Part shown: positions 43,098 to 51,781 of the stretch, piece after piece
Layout of the letters: every line of letters begins with the position of its first letter
Position numbering within the stretch: the stretch's first letter is position 1
Assembly (NCBI RefSeq): GCF_039536325.1
Contig: NZ_BAAAYO010000012.1
Coordinates: 124,001-188,000, forward strand
Direction of reading: 5' to 3'
From: Paenibacillus_AB hodogayensis
Lineage (GTDB): Bacteria > Bacillota > Bacilli > Paenibacillales > NBRC-103111
Length of the DNA stretch: 64,000 nt
Translations under genes and position numbers: made by a program
Notes under the pieces: model-generated
Seen by the model: only the letters and a program-made list of their open reading frames with translations
The model's database searches: none
What the model was told of the DNA's origin: nothing

Positions 43098-44477
43098 TTA
43101 TCCGGCCGGGGGAAAACCGAGCGTGAACACGGCCCCTCCGTTGCTGCCGTTTCTCGCGGTAATCAGACCGCCGCATCGTTCCACGATCGCCCGGGCTATA
43201 GCCAGCCCGAGGCCGGAGTCGCCGTCTTTCCCTTTCACGAAGCGGTGAAACAAATAAGGCAGCAGCTCATCCGGTATGCCGTCCCCGTCGTCGGAAACGG
43301 TAATCTCGACTTTCCCGTCACGAAGCGCCGCCCGCAGATAAATGTCGCGGCGGGCATAGCGGACCGCATTGGACACAATATTCAGCAAAGCCTGCAGCAG
43401 CTTGTCGCGGTCTCCGCGTACGACCAGCCCTATCAGGGCGTCGTGCTCCATGTGCAGAGCGAGTCCTTTACGGACCAGCAGCGGGTTGATGCGCTCCGAC
43501 GTTTCGTTCAATACATCCTTCAACTGCACATCGTCTATGCGGAAAATATGCTCTTCGCTGTCCAGCTTGGCAAGCAGCGTCATTTCGGTCACGATGTTTT
43601 TCATCCTGTCGCTTTCGCTCAGAATAATGTCCAGCCCTTTGCGTACGCCCTCCCCTTCAAAAACCCCGTCGCGTATTCCTTCGGCGTATCCGGCAATCGA
43701 CATCAAGGGCGTCTTCAGTTCGTGAGAGGCATTTTGGAAAAAGTGCTTTTGCACTTGAATAAATTTGTTCAGCTCGCCAGCCATGTCGTAAACGGTTTGC
43801 GCAACCGAACCGATTTCGCCCCCGGTCTCGATCAGCTCGACGTCCGAGAATCGGCGTTCCGTCACCTTCCGCAGCTCCGTCCGCAAACGGTTCAACGGCT
43901 TGATCAGCCGGTTCGTGATCAGCAGACTGAGCCCGAACATTAGCGCCACGCCTGCGCCGAATACGATCAACAGCCGCCCGAGCAGCTCCTGCTCGATCGC
44001 TTTGATTTTATTCATCGGCGTATAAAGCGTCAAAGTGCCTTGGGGAATCGGGTTCCTTTGCACAAGGTAGCCGGTTGCTCCGGTTGTGGTGAACTGGATG
44101 TCCATCGGCTGCGCCAACCGAACCGCCTGCAACGAGATCGCTGTGGAACTGGCCCCGACCGCCGCCGTCGTCGAAGTGACCGTATCCGTTACGATATTGC
44201 CCGCATCGTCGGTTACGACGGCGCTCATCCCAGAGACAAGAGGAATGACCGGGACCACGGCAGTCCTTTCAAAAGCGGTTCCCGTCTTCATTTCGTCATC
44301 CTGCAGCGTTGCTTTGGTGAACGAGGCGGTCAACGCCTCTCCGACCGTGCGCATATCTTCCTTCTGGGTGCCGATAAAATGGCCGAGCAGCACATAATGA
44401 ATGACGATACCCGTAATGGCCAAAACGAGCACCAGCGATATCCCGAAAGCCAGATTAATTTGATGGACCAGCTTCAT
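43098..44477 (-). CDS. Sensor histidine kinase (HisKA type)
   Basis: A 459-residue membrane kinase. Helices at about 8-30 and 167-188 flank an extracellular domain of about 135 residues rich in Thr and Ala. A HAMP segment follows, then the phospho-acceptor His252 in ASHELKTPL, the N box (LLNIVSNAVRYARR), G1 (DDGDGIP) and G2 (SGLGLAIARAI). The ATG at 44477 overlaps the response regulator gene by 23 bases, so translation is coupled. Similar pairs in Bacillus relatives respond to envelope stress or phosphate, but the signal cannot be read here. Its gene is followed by the SDR gene on the same strand. Confidence 0.93.
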   Translation of the reverse strand: MKLVHQINLAFGISLVLVLAITGIVIHYVLLGHFIGTQKEDMRTVGEALTASFTKATLQDDEMKTGTAFERTAVVPVIPLVSGMSAVVTDDAGNIVTDTVTSTTAAVGASSTAISLQAVRLAQPMDIQFTTTGATGYLVQRNPIPQGTLTLYTPMNKIKAIEQELLGRLLIVFGAGVALMFGLSLLITNRLIKPLNRLRTELRKVTERRFSDVELIETGGEIGSVAQTVYDMAGELNKFIQVQKHFFQNASHELKTPLMSIAGYAEGIRDGVFEGEGVRKGLDIILSESDRMKNIVTEMTLLAKLDSEEHIFRIDDVQLKDVLNETSERINPLLVRKGLALHMEHDALIGLVVRGDRDKLLQALLNIVSNAVRYARRDIYLRAALRDGKVEITVSDDGDGIPDELLPYLFHRFVKGKDGDSGLGLAIARAIVERCGGLITARNGSNGGAVFTLGFPPAG

Positions 44478-45192
44478 ACCCCAGTTCGCCTCCTTCCGTT
44501 CTCATGCGGTATCCGTGTCCCCATACTGACTCGACCGGCAAATTGTCTATTTTTTTGCGCATTCGCTTGATCAAATGATCGACGGCTCGGTCGCTGCCGA
44601 AATAATCTTTTCCCCATACTAGCGTCAACAGCTCGTCTCTTGTAAAAGCGCGGTTCGGATACTCGACGAACACTTTGAGCATATCAAACTCCTTGCTCGT
44701 CATGTCGATCTCGGTTCCTTGCCAAAACACGCGCCGTTCCTCCACCATCAATTGAAGCTGGTTCACGGTCAGCGCGGAAGCTCCCGCCGTCTCCGGCTCT
44801 TTGTCCTCGGCATGCTTGAACTTCTCCAGGCGCTGAAACTGCCGTTTGACCCTCGCCACCAGCTCGCGCGGGCTGAACGGCTTGACCATATAATCGTCGC
44901 TTCCGAGCTCGAGCCCCAATATTTTATCCACATCGGTATCCTTGGCCGAGATCATGATGATCGGCACGTCCGCCTCGGCACGAATACGCCGGCAAAACTC
45001 GTACCCGTCCATACCGGGGAGCATGATGTCCAGCACCCACAAGTCCGGCGGACTCGACTTCCATAAATCCCAGGCTTGCTCGGCGCTTCTCAGCCCGATC
45101 GTACTGTAGTTTTCCTTCTGCAAATAAGCTTCAACGAGGTTGCGTATATGTTCATCGTCGTCCACCACGGCGACGCAATAAGCGCTAGTCAT
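44455..45192 (-). CDS. OmpR-family response regulator
   Basis: A 245-residue regulator. The receiver domain has the acidic pocket DDD (11-13), acceptor Asp55 in LDIMLPGMDG and Lys104-type residue in VKPFSP. The C-terminal winged helix is clear: EFDMLKVFVEYPNRAFTRDE, SDRAVDHLIKRMRKKI and WGHGYRM. It overlaps the histidine kinase gene by 23 bases. GGAGGT lies 7 bases before the ATG at 45192. An extended -10 promoter lies just upstream (45224-45232). The target genes are unknown. Confidence 0.95.
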   Translation of the reverse strand: MTSAYCVAVVDDDEHIRNLVEAYLQKENYSTIGLRSAEQAWDLWKSSPPDLWVLDIMLPGMDGYEFCRRIRAEADVPIIMISAKDTDVDKILGLELGSDDYMVKPFSPRELVARVKRQFQRLEKFKHAEDKEPETAGASALTVNQLQLMVEERRVFWQGTEIDMTSKEFDMLKVFVEYPNRAFTRDELLTLVWGKDYFGSDRAVDHLIKRMRKKIDNLPVESVWGHGYRMRTEGGELGYEAGPSN

Positions 45193-45223
45193 TCCGGTAC
45201 CTCCTGTGGGTTATCTGCTTTTT

Positions 45224-45232
45224 ATTATAGCA
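45224..45232 (-). promoter_or_regulatory. Extended -10 promoter of the response regulator/kinase operon
   Basis: On the minus strand TGCTATAAT is a perfect extended -10, about 30 bases before the start codon. A weak -35 is likely. Confidence 0.6.
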
Positions 45233-45338
45233 AGTCGCCGGGTGAAAAAGGGCCGTGCCATCGTTTTTCCACAATTCCACCAACGGTCTGCCACAGCTGC
45301 CCGAACTTCGTACCAGAAAAAACCGGGCATACCGAAAA

Positions 45339-45381
45339 GGACAGCGCAACCTTATCCTACCGGCATAAGGCTTTGCTGTCC
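45339..45381 (-). terminator. Terminator-like hairpin after the phosphotransferase gene
   Basis: GGACAGC and GCTGTCC, with an inner CCTTAT/ATAAGG pair, form a long imperfect stem; on the minus strand TTTT follows. It lies 217 bases past the stop at 45598. Confidence 0.5.
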
Positions 45382-45597
45382 TTCTGTTATGTAAGCGATT
45401 GGCTATTTCATTTAACCCTATAATGTTGAACGAAATGATTGACGCCCGTTGCATTCCGAAAAGAATGACCTTGCCGCTTCAAACATGTTGTTTTGAACTC
45501 CTTTTTTGGAATAAGCCAAAACTCACTTGCAAGGCTCATCCTTTTTCTCCATTTCACTCCGCTTTTCCAAGAAGCTTTTTCGTTCAACTTATGTAGT

Positions 45598-46530
45598 TTA
45601 GGTGGACATCCGGTTCAACAAGCTGACCAAATAGCGATCCAAACTCTCCATCACCGTCTCTGCGGTAAGTCCCGTCATCCCCAAGGCGGTCCACCCGCCG
45701 TATACTTCCGGCCGCTCGTAAGCGAAATCGATCAAAGTGACGAGATCCCAGTAAGGATCGTATGCAAAGGATGCTCCGGCATGATTCTCGTAACAAGCCA
45801 AAAATTCATCGGCCGCCCCAATGCCATGCAATTGCGCCAGGTTGACGCGACAATGGCCGACATCGATGCCGACCGGGCCGACACAACCGTTGACCCAATC
45901 GACGACGCCGCTTACCTTGCCGGCATGCCATAGTACGTTGGCCGGATGATAATCGCGGTGGATGAAGCGCATCGCGGCTCGGGGGCGGGTTCCCGTCACG
46001 ATATCGGCCGCTTTCCTCCATAAGTCCGGCACCTTCGACCAAGAGGTTGTATCCAGCGTCGCAGCGTTGCTGTAAGGCGCGAATGTCCACGGATGATCGC
46101 CGGCTTCTATCGTGTGAAGACGCGCCAGCGCTTCTGCCATGCCATCCAGCCATAGCGCCCGGTCCGGCGGCTCCAGAACGACTCGGCCCTCCAGCCGGGT
46201 CATCACCACGACCGGCATGCCGCACTCGCTCCCGCTTTGGTCACAAGCGATCAGCGCGGGCGTCGGCACCTCGCCGGCTTGCGACGCTCTACGCAAGCTC
46301 TGAGCTTCTTGCAAAGCGAGATCGGGCTGTTCCCGCACCCAGTCGGCATTATCGAACTCCCGCACCACGACGGCTCTCTTGTCTCCATGAGAACGCAACA
46401 CCACGGCGTGGACCCGTGAAGACACTCCCCCTTGCAGCTGTTCGACGGCAAGCACGCTTGCTTCGGGGTCTACTGCATCGACCACCCATTCGAGGGTGTG
46501 ATCGGATAACGTTTTGCTGATCGGAACCAT
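45598..46530 (-). CDS. Aminoglycoside phosphotransferase-like kinase
   Basis: About 310 residues. The catalytic loop HRDYHPANVLW, with Asp as base, and the metal-binding DWVNGCVGPVGID are typical of the APH/choline kinase superfamily. The N-terminal part has VVVREFD as the ATP-contact Lys region, with Arg in place of Lys (REF). Such proteins phosphorylate sugars, choline or antibiotics; many are housekeeping. ATG at 46530 has GGCGGAG upstream; an earlier ATG at 46554 has none. The gene lies 45 bases after the next kinase-like gene, so they may be co-transcribed. Antibiotic resistance is not implied. Confidence 0.82.
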   Translation of the reverse strand: MVPISKTLSDHTLEWVVDAVDPEASVLAVEQLQGGVSSRVHAVVLRSHGDKRAVVVREFDNADWVREQPDLALQEAQSLRRASQAGEVPTPALIACDQSGSECGMPVVVMTRLEGRVVLEPPDRALWLDGMAEALARLHTIEAGDHPWTFAPYSNAATLDTTSWSKVPDLWRKAADIVTGTRPRAAMRFIHRDYHPANVLWHAGKVSGVVDWVNGCVGPVGIDVGHCRVNLAQLHGIGAADEFLACYENHAGASFAYDPYWDLVTLIDFAYERPEVYGGWTALGMTGLTAETVMESLDRYLVSLLNRMST

Positions 46531-46575
46531 CAGTCTCCGCCTTTCTGTAACCATTTAATGCCGTGAACGATCGTC

Positions 46576-47136
46576 TTAAATCGGCTCCAAGCCCGACGCG
46601 ATCAGTCCCTCCTTCTGCACTCTCGTCCATATTTCCTCGACGGTTTCCTCAGGCGTCATGTCCGAAGAGTCCAGCCACATGCCGATTCGAGGAGTTTGCT
46701 CGCGATGCAAGCGATCCAGCCCTTCCACGGTCCAAGCTCCGTATCCTTTTTTGGAGCGGGCCGCCTCCCTTTGCGCGACGGCTTCCGGCTTGGGACAAAG
46801 CACCACGGCGTAGAAGGGGCGGCTTCGCACGAACGAGATGAACTCGTTCAGTACGGGACCGACTACCACATCCTGGACGACGACGGTGAATCCGGCTTGG
46901 ACATACAAATCTGCCGTTTGCGCGGCCAGCCGGTATCTCAGACGCAATTGATCCAACTGCTCTTCTCCCGCATCCGGATTCATCTCCTGGCGGTTGTTCA
47001 CGATCATTCTCCGAAACAGATCTCCGCGGACATGCACTGATTTCTCGAACCGTTCGGACAGCAGCTGGGCTACCGTCGATTTTCCGCTTGCCATAATTCC
47101 GGTAACGAGAATGATACAAGGGCCTTCCGTAAACAT
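46576..47136 (-). CDS. P-loop kinase-like AAA protein
   Basis: About 186 residues. The Walker A motif GIMASGKST (about 13-21) and the later LIDRHRD-type region (HREQTPRIGMWLD) fit small-molecule or nucleotide kinases; the form resembles chloramphenicol phosphotransferase-like or adenylylsulfate kinase-like proteins. ATG at 47136 has GGGGAGGC before it; an in-frame start at 47172 adds residues with no ribosome site. It lies just upstream of the APH-like kinase. The substrate is unknown. Confidence 0.75.
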   Translation of the reverse strand: MFTEGPCIILVTGIMASGKSTVAQLLSERFEKSVHVRGDLFRRMIVNNRQEMNPDAGEEQLDQLRLRYRLAAQTADLYVQAGFTVVVQDVVVGPVLNEFISFVRSRPFYAVVLCPKPEAVAQREAARSKKGYGAWTVEGLDRLHREQTPRIGMWLDSSDMTPEETVEEIWTRVQKEGLIASGLEPI

Positions 47137-47288
47137 AAGATGCCTCCCCTCTATTTCCTTTATTATACTCACAATTCATATACGGTTTTAGGGCAAGTTC
47201 GTCTTCATTTAAAATACACACAGTCCGCCAGGTACGTCAAAATCTAAAAAAGGGTAGCCGGAGTAACGAAATTGCCGCATTCAAAAAA

Positions 47289-47318
47289 CCAGTCAAATCA
47301 AAAGTTTGATTTGACTGG
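47289..47318 (-). terminator. Terminator of the GntR/ABC operon
   Basis: CCAGTCAAATCAA and TTGATTTGACTGG pair perfectly, and on the minus strand six T follow. It lies about 36 bases past the stop at 47354. Confidence 0.92.
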
Positions 47319-47353
47319 CCTTGTTAAAACAGGCGCTGCTGCGGCCAACGCCT

Positions 47354-48634
47354 TCAATTCACTTTGAACGCCTTCATCGCTTTGACCAATTCTTTGAAAG
47401 AAGGGCGCTTACCGTACATCAGGACGCCGACGCGGTATATTTTGGCGGCGAGCCAGCCGAGCAGGACGATCGTTCCGGCCGTGACGACGATAGACAGCCA
47501 CACTTCCCACAGCGCCGGATCGCTCATGCCGATCCGCAGGAACATAATGAGCGGCGAGAAGAACGGGACGAACGACATTGCTACTACGAATGGCGCATCC
47601 GGGCTTTGCAGGCCGAACATCGCGATCATGAAGCCAGCAATGATGAGGAACGTAACCGGCATAATCGCCTGCCCGACCTCCTCGGTGCGGCTTACCATGG
47701 AACCGACGGCAGCGAACACGGTAGCATAGATAAAGTAACCGAGCACATAAAAGACGACCAGGTAGCCAAGCAGCGAGAGTTGCACATCCGCCAGATCGAT
47801 ATGCAAGCTGCCTATTATCTCCCGGTTATGCGGAAGAAGCAGGTTGGCCGCGCCTACGGCAACGAATAGGACGATTTGCACAAAGCCGAGCAGGCAAATC
47901 CCGATAATTTTCCCGAACATCTGCTTCAGCGGCGAGACGCTGGCGATCAGCACCTCCATGACGCGCGAGCTTTTCTCGGCGGTAATTTCCGTCGCGACCA
48001 TGTTGCCATATCCGATGACCGTCATATAGAGCAGGAACAGCAGCACATAGACCAGCCCATAAGCTAGTATTCTTTGCGATTCCGTCTTCCCGGACGATCC
48101 TTCCTGGATCTGCACGGTGTCGACCGTTACCGGCGCATTTAGCATCGTCCGCTGGGCCGGGCTCAGCCCGAGTCCTTTGACGACGGCTTCCGTCTTGATT
48201 TCCTGCAGCGCGCTTCTCAGCTGCGACTCGACGGACCCGCCCAGCGAGCTTTTCCCATAATACGTCGCTTTCGGAAATCCGGTCGCGGCATCGTCGGCAA
48301 ACTCCAGATAGCCTTTAATTTCCTTCGCCTGGAATTTCCCTTGCGCCAGCTTCGCATTCGCTTCCCGCGATCCCTCATCGCCCAGCATGACGATTTGCAA
48401 GCGACTCCCTTGATGAGAATCGTACCAATCCTTCAGCGCCTTCGTAATCTCGGTTTCTTTGCCCGCAATCCCGACCTTCACCGGATCGTTGGAGGAGGAG
48501 AAAGAAGCGATAATAGCAGGCAAATTAATGAGTGCCGATACGACCACGGCCAGAATGAGAGTCGTTACTATGAACGCTTTGGCTTTCACGCGATTCATAA
48601 ACGTAAAGCGGATTACTGTAGACAGCTTATTCAT
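47354..48634 (-). CDS. ABC exporter permease (NatB type)
   Basis: About 426 residues. One N-terminal helix is followed by an extracellular domain of about 165 residues, then five to six helices in the C-terminal half (e.g. AYGLVYVLLFLLYMTVIGYG, VTFLIIAGFMIAMFGL). EITAEKSSRVMEVLIASVSP is the hallmark of ABC-2-type NatB proteins. Sodium or antibiotic export is the usual role. The start at 48634 overlaps the stop of the ATPase gene as ATGA. It is the last gene of a five-gene unit that starts at 51609 and ends in a strong terminator. Confidence 0.9.
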   Translation of the reverse strand: MNKLSTVIRFTFMNRVKAKAFIVTTLILAVVVSALINLPAIIASFSSSNDPVKVGIAGKETEITKALKDWYDSHQGSRLQIVMLGDEGSREANAKLAQGKFQAKEIKGYLEFADDAATGFPKATYYGKSSLGGSVESQLRSALQEIKTEAVVKGLGLSPAQRTMLNAPVTVDTVQIQEGSSGKTESQRILAYGLVYVLLFLLYMTVIGYGNMVATEITAEKSSRVMEVLIASVSPLKQMFGKIIGICLLGFVQIVLFVAVGAANLLLPHNREIIGSLHIDLADVQLSLLGYLVVFYVLGYFIYATVFAAVGSMVSRTEEVGQAIMPVTFLIIAGFMIAMFGLQSPDAPFVVAMSFVPFFSPLIMFLRIGMSDPALWEVWLSIVVTAGTIVLLGWLAAKIYRVGVLMYGKRPSFKELVKAMKAFKVN

Positions 48635-49536
48635 GACCGGTTCTGCCCCCCTACCGTCTTGATGAAGATTTCGTTCAAGGTCGGCTCCATGATCTGAAAC
48701 CGGTATACTTCCGATTGCTCCGATGCCGTCCTCAATACGTCTTGTGCCACTTCCGGCTTGTCGATGCGTATTTCCGTCCACGCTTCGCGGCGCTCGACGG
48801 AACGAACGCCCGGAATGCGATCCAGGCCGCGAATCTCCAGCTCGGTATCCAGCAGCACCCGCTCCCGCGGAAACGAGCGTTTGATCTCCCGCAGATTGCC
48901 TTTCAGCACCGTATTGGATTTGTGCAGAATACAGATGTTCTCGCACATTTCCTCGACATGATCCATCCGGTGGCTGGAGAACAGGATCGTTTTCCCGTCC
49001 CGTCTAAGCTCGGTTACCGTCGCTTTCAACAGCTCCACATTGACCGGGTCAAGGCCGCTGAACGCTTCGTCCAGAATTAGAATGGCCGGGTCGTGGATGA
49101 CAGCGGCGATAAACTGGATTTTTTGCTGATTTCCTTTGGATAGCTCTTCTACTCTTTTGCCGTAGTAGTCCGGTACCTCGAAGCGCTCCAACCAATGACG
49201 CAGCCGTTTGTCCGCCTCCGAACGTTTCATCCCGCGCAATTCGGCCAAGTACAGCACCTGATCGCTGACCTTCACCTTCGGGTACAGGCCGCGCTCCTCG
49301 GGCAAATACCCCATCAGACGCCGCAGCTCGACGGAATAGCCCTGGCCTTGCCATAAAATATGTCCCTCATCCGGATGGATCAGCCCCAGCACCATTCTCA
49401 TCGTCGTCGTCTTTCCGGCTCCGTTCGCCCCGAGCAGACCGTATATTTCCCCCTGTCCGACTTCAAAATCAATGGCGTTTACCGCCACCTGCTTCCCGTA
49501 ATGCTTGGTCACGCGACTAATCTGCAACGGCTTCAT
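48631..49536 (-). CDS. ABC exporter ATPase (NatA type)
   Basis: About 301 residues. Walker A is GANGAGKTT, the signature is ELSKGNQQKIQF, Walker B is ILILDEAFSGLDP and the switch His is in SSHRMDH. The C-terminal domain of about 80 residues is typical of DUF4162-type ABC-2 ATPases. GAGGAG lies about 7 bases before the ATG at 49536, and the stop overlaps the permease start. It serves the NatB-like permease next to it. Two bases separate it from the previous ATPase gene, so expression is tightly linked. Confidence 0.93.
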   Translation of the reverse strand: MKPLQISRVTKHYGKQVAVNAIDFEVGQGEIYGLLGANGAGKTTTMRMVLGLIHPDEGHILWQGQGYSVELRRLMGYLPEERGLYPKVKVSDQVLYLAELRGMKRSEADKRLRHWLERFEVPDYYGKRVEELSKGNQQKIQFIAAVIHDPAILILDEAFSGLDPVNVELLKATVTELRRDGKTILFSSHRMDHVEEMCENICILHKSNTVLKGNLREIKRSFPRERVLLDTELEIRGLDRIPGVRSVERREAWTEIRIDKPEVAQDVLRTASEQSEVYRFQIMEPTLNEIFIKTVGGQNRS

Positions 49537-49538
49537 GA

Positions 49539-50447
49539 TCAATCTCCTCTCTTCGTTCCGGCTTCCACCGTTTGCTTGACCGATGCTCTCATCATATAAT
49601 GCAAAATTTCGTCAAGCTCCACCGCTTGTCTCCGTACGATCGCAATCCCGGCCTCCTCCAGCGCCCGCTCCGTGACCGCGGCGTCGCGGGTCACAATCCG
49701 GGTCAGTACCCCTTCCTCCCGCTCCACCTCGCCTGGCAGCCCGCTTGCCGTCTGTTGTTCGACCCAGAACATTCTCCATTTGTCCAGCATCGTGTCCTTT
49801 TCCTGGTAATGGAGCAGACGGCCCTTATATAAGAAGGCCACATAATCCGCCAATCGGCGCACTTCCTCGACCGTATGGGTGGCGATGAGCACCGTTCTCT
49901 CTCCGGTATTGGCAAACTCGCGGATTTCATCCAGCATCGTTCGCCAAATAAAAGGGTCCATGCCTGCGGATGGTTCATCCAGTATGAGCAGCTCCGGCAT
50001 TTGCGCAACCGCGAGGCTGAAAGCCAGCCGGCGTTTCATGCCTTTGGACAACGTGCGGACTTTCGTCATTGGATTCAGTTCGAATTTCCGGCTCAGATCG
50101 GTCCATTTCTCCGCACTCCATGACGGATACCAGTGGGAATGAAACTGGGCGACCTCTTCGACGCGTCCGCTGGCTTCCTCGATATAGGACAGGTCTGGAA
50201 CATAGCCAATTCTCCGCTTCACCAGCACATCATCCTGGCCAAGAGCGTTGCCCAACAGCTGGATTTCTCCCCGGTCGGGCTTGATGATGTCCATCAGCAT
50301 ATGGAACAAGGTCGTTTTTCCCGAGCCGTTCGGCCCGACAAAAGCGACGACAACCCCCGGTTCGATATTCAGTTCGAGCGGTCCCAGTTGGAACGACTCG
50401 TACGATTTCTCCACACCGCTTGCCGAAATTACAAAATCGTTCATCAT
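49539..50447 (-). CDS. ABC ATPase (YtrB-like)
   Basis: About 302 residues. Walker A GPNGSGKTT, signature TLSKGMKRRLAF, Walker B LLILDEPSAGMDP and ATHTVEE are present. The DLSYIEEASGRVEEVAQF region resembles YtrB/bcrA-like ATPases, in which the ATPase works with short membrane proteins. AAGGGGA precedes the ATG at 50447, and the start overlaps the GntR stop by ATGA. It probably pairs with the membrane protein at 50887-51609. Confidence 0.88.
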   Translation of the reverse strand: MMNDFVISASGVEKSYESFQLGPLELNIEPGVVVAFVGPNGSGKTTLFHMLMDIIKPDRGEIQLLGNALGQDDVLVKRRIGYVPDLSYIEEASGRVEEVAQFHSHWYPSWSAEKWTDLSRKFELNPMTKVRTLSKGMKRRLAFSLAVAQMPELLILDEPSAGMDPFIWRTMLDEIREFANTGERTVLIATHTVEEVRRLADYVAFLYKGRLLHYQEKDTMLDKWRMFWVEQQTASGLPGEVEREEGVLTRIVTRDAAVTERALEEAGIAIVRRQAVELDEILHYMMRASVKQTVEAGTKRGD

Positions 50448-50866
50448 CGATCGTCCCCTTCGCTGCGATTGGCCGCTTCCCGCGGCATGATGCGATCCAG
50501 GCAATCCTGGAACAGCTTGCCGATCTCTTCGCGGGTCATATGCACCCGCTTGGCCGTTTCAATGGCGCTGCGGAACGCTTCCGCAACAGCCCCTGTTCGG
50601 TACTGCTCCCGCTCTATTTCCCCAACCGAAGCGACGAATGTTCCGGTCCCCTGCTTCGTGCGCAGCAATCCTTCGTTTTCCAAATCCTGATACACCCGGC
50701 GAATCGTAATGATGCTGCAATTCATATCCTGCGCAAACTCACGAATGGATGGCAGCGGCGCCCCCTTAGGCAATGTTCCGCTCAGGATCAGGGACCGGAG
50801 TTGTACCTCGATCTGATGATACATCGGCTCCGCCGAATCGGCGGAAAGTTGAATCGGTATTCGCAC
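50444..50866 (-). CDS. GntR-family repressor (YtrA type)
   Basis: About 140 residues. The N-terminal winged helix is IYQIEVQLRSLILSGTLPKG-like (YHQIEVQLRSLILSG then APLPSIREFAQDMNCSIITI and NEGLLRTKQGTGTFVA). The C-terminal part is short (about 60 residues), which is the YtrA subfamily, the one that regulates ABC exporters. The start is GTG at 50866, with GGAGGT 9 bases before. It overlaps the next ATPase gene by 4 bases. It should bind the inverted repeat at 51637-51660. Confidence 0.93.
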   Translation of the reverse strand: MRIPIQLSADSAEPMYHQIEVQLRSLILSGTLPKGAPLPSIREFAQDMNCSIITIRRVYQDLENEGLLRTKQGTGTFVASVGEIEREQYRTGAVAEAFRSAIETAKRVHMTREEIGKLFQDCLDRIMPREAANRSEGDDR

Positions 50867-50886
50867 GTCTACTCCACCTCCGATAG

Positions 50887-51609
50887 TCACCTGACGAATG
50901 ACCGATTTTTGATTTTCAGAACGGTCCATCCGAACCACAACCGGCCCCATACGATTGTAAACAAGAAAGCTGGGGCAAGTATAACTCCGCCATACCAGGA
51001 GGAAACCTTGATAGTCATCTCCACTAAGCTAAAGCCGCTAAGCCCGCTGAGGAGAGCCGCTGCCAGCAACACGAACGTCGCTATGATGCTGAACCATAAG
51101 TATGACTTACCGTTTCCGCCGAGTTCCTTGTAGGCAAACACAACCCCGAAGCATAACCCGAAGCACACCCACATGACCATGAAGCCAAGAAAAGAACCGA
51201 CCGGCAGCAGCTCATTCACCCGGCTGAGAAAGGCGAACGGGATAAAGAACAAAATGCCTTGAATTAGCGTCGTGAAAGCCAGCTGTACGTACCGGGCCAT
51301 CACGATCTCCTGAAGACTAATGGGCAGCTGCTTCATATAAATCAGTCTGCGGGAGAAAATATCGTTCTGATAGTACTTCGTATAGTCGCCGGTAAAAGAG
51401 AACGCGATGCAGCTCATCGCGATCAGGAACAAAACGTCCGTAGGGACCAGCAGCGCCCCTTGGGCTTCCTCCAACCCTTTCTGTACGAGAGCGTTGACCA
51501 AAAATCCAGAGAAACTGCCAAAGTACAAATAAATAGCGACGGACGCCAACGTTCCCCACCCGGACCGCTTCAACTCGTATTTCGTAATAAACCATGCATT
51601 GTTCCACAT
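50887..51609 (-). CDS. ABC-2-like membrane protein
   Basis: About 240 residues with six predicted helices (e.g. LASVAIYLYFGSFSGFLVNAL near 26 and WFSIIATFVLLAAALLSGL near 177). It begins MWNNAWFITKYELKRSGWG and has YYQNDIFSRRLIYMKQLPIS, a pattern of ABC-2 membrane subunits. It is the first gene of the unit and lies directly behind the operator. ATG 51609 has AGGCGGTG upstream; a GTG at 51618 is an alternative. It likely pairs with the YtrB-like ATPase. Confidence 0.82.
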   Translation of the reverse strand: MWNNAWFITKYELKRSGWGTLASVAIYLYFGSFSGFLVNALVQKGLEEAQGALLVPTDVLFLIAMSCIAFSFTGDYTKYYQNDIFSRRLIYMKQLPISLQEIVMARYVQLAFTTLIQGILFFIPFAFLSRVNELLPVGSFLGFMVMWVCFGLCFGVVFAYKELGGNGKSYLWFSIIATFVLLAAALLSGLSGFSLVEMTIKVSSWYGGVILAPAFLFTIVWGRLWFGWTVLKIKNRSFVR

Positions 51610-51636
51610 GCCCAGCACCGCCTATTCAGTGTGTTT

Positions 51637-51660
51637 ACTGTGTATATCTATATGCACAGT
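51637..51660 (-). promoter_or_regulatory. GntR/YtrA-type operator
   Basis: ACTGTG and CACAGT form a perfect inverted repeat with a 12-base spacer that is itself symmetric (TATATCTATA). It overlaps the -10 and start of the operon promoter, an arrangement suited to repression. Confidence 0.75.
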
Positions 51661-51686
51661 ATACAGTCAGAGATAATGAATTGCAA
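51658..51686 (-). promoter_or_regulatory. Sigma-A promoter of the GntR/ABC operon
   Basis: TTGCAA (51681-51686) and TATACT (51658-51663) are separated by exactly 17 bases on the minus strand. Confidence 0.75.
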
Positions 51687-51721
51687 TCCTAATTTGTTAA
51701 GTTCCAGATAAGAAAAATAAA

Positions 51722-51760
51722 AAGCCTTTCCCGACGAACATGCTCGTCAAGAAAGGCTTT
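51722..51760 (-). terminator. Terminator of the ctaG-ctaM unit
   Basis: AAGCCTTTC and GAAAGGCTT enclose GACGA/TCGTC; T-rich sequence follows on the minus strand. It lies just past the ctaM stop and also blocks read-through on the other strand. Confidence 0.85.
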
Positions 51761-51781
51761 CTTGCAAATCTCATTTATTCG

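Larger units (their letters stand above)
45193..45597. other. 405-base gap between kinase-like gene and response regulator
   Basis: The left end holds the response regulator promoter (45224-45232); a hairpin at 45339-45381 may terminate the phosphotransferase gene. A plus-strand TATAAT near 45419 lacks a -35 and no gene follows. The rest is AT-rich and without recognisable genes. Confidence 0.5.

Noticed and set aside
45399..45596. Small plus-strand frame after a TATAAT
   Set aside because: No ribosome site, no -35 and no resemblance to a known protein.
45598..47136. Antibiotic resistance pair (APH-like and CPT-like kinases)
   Set aside because: Only general kinase motifs are seen; no resistance-specific features or mobile element signs are present.
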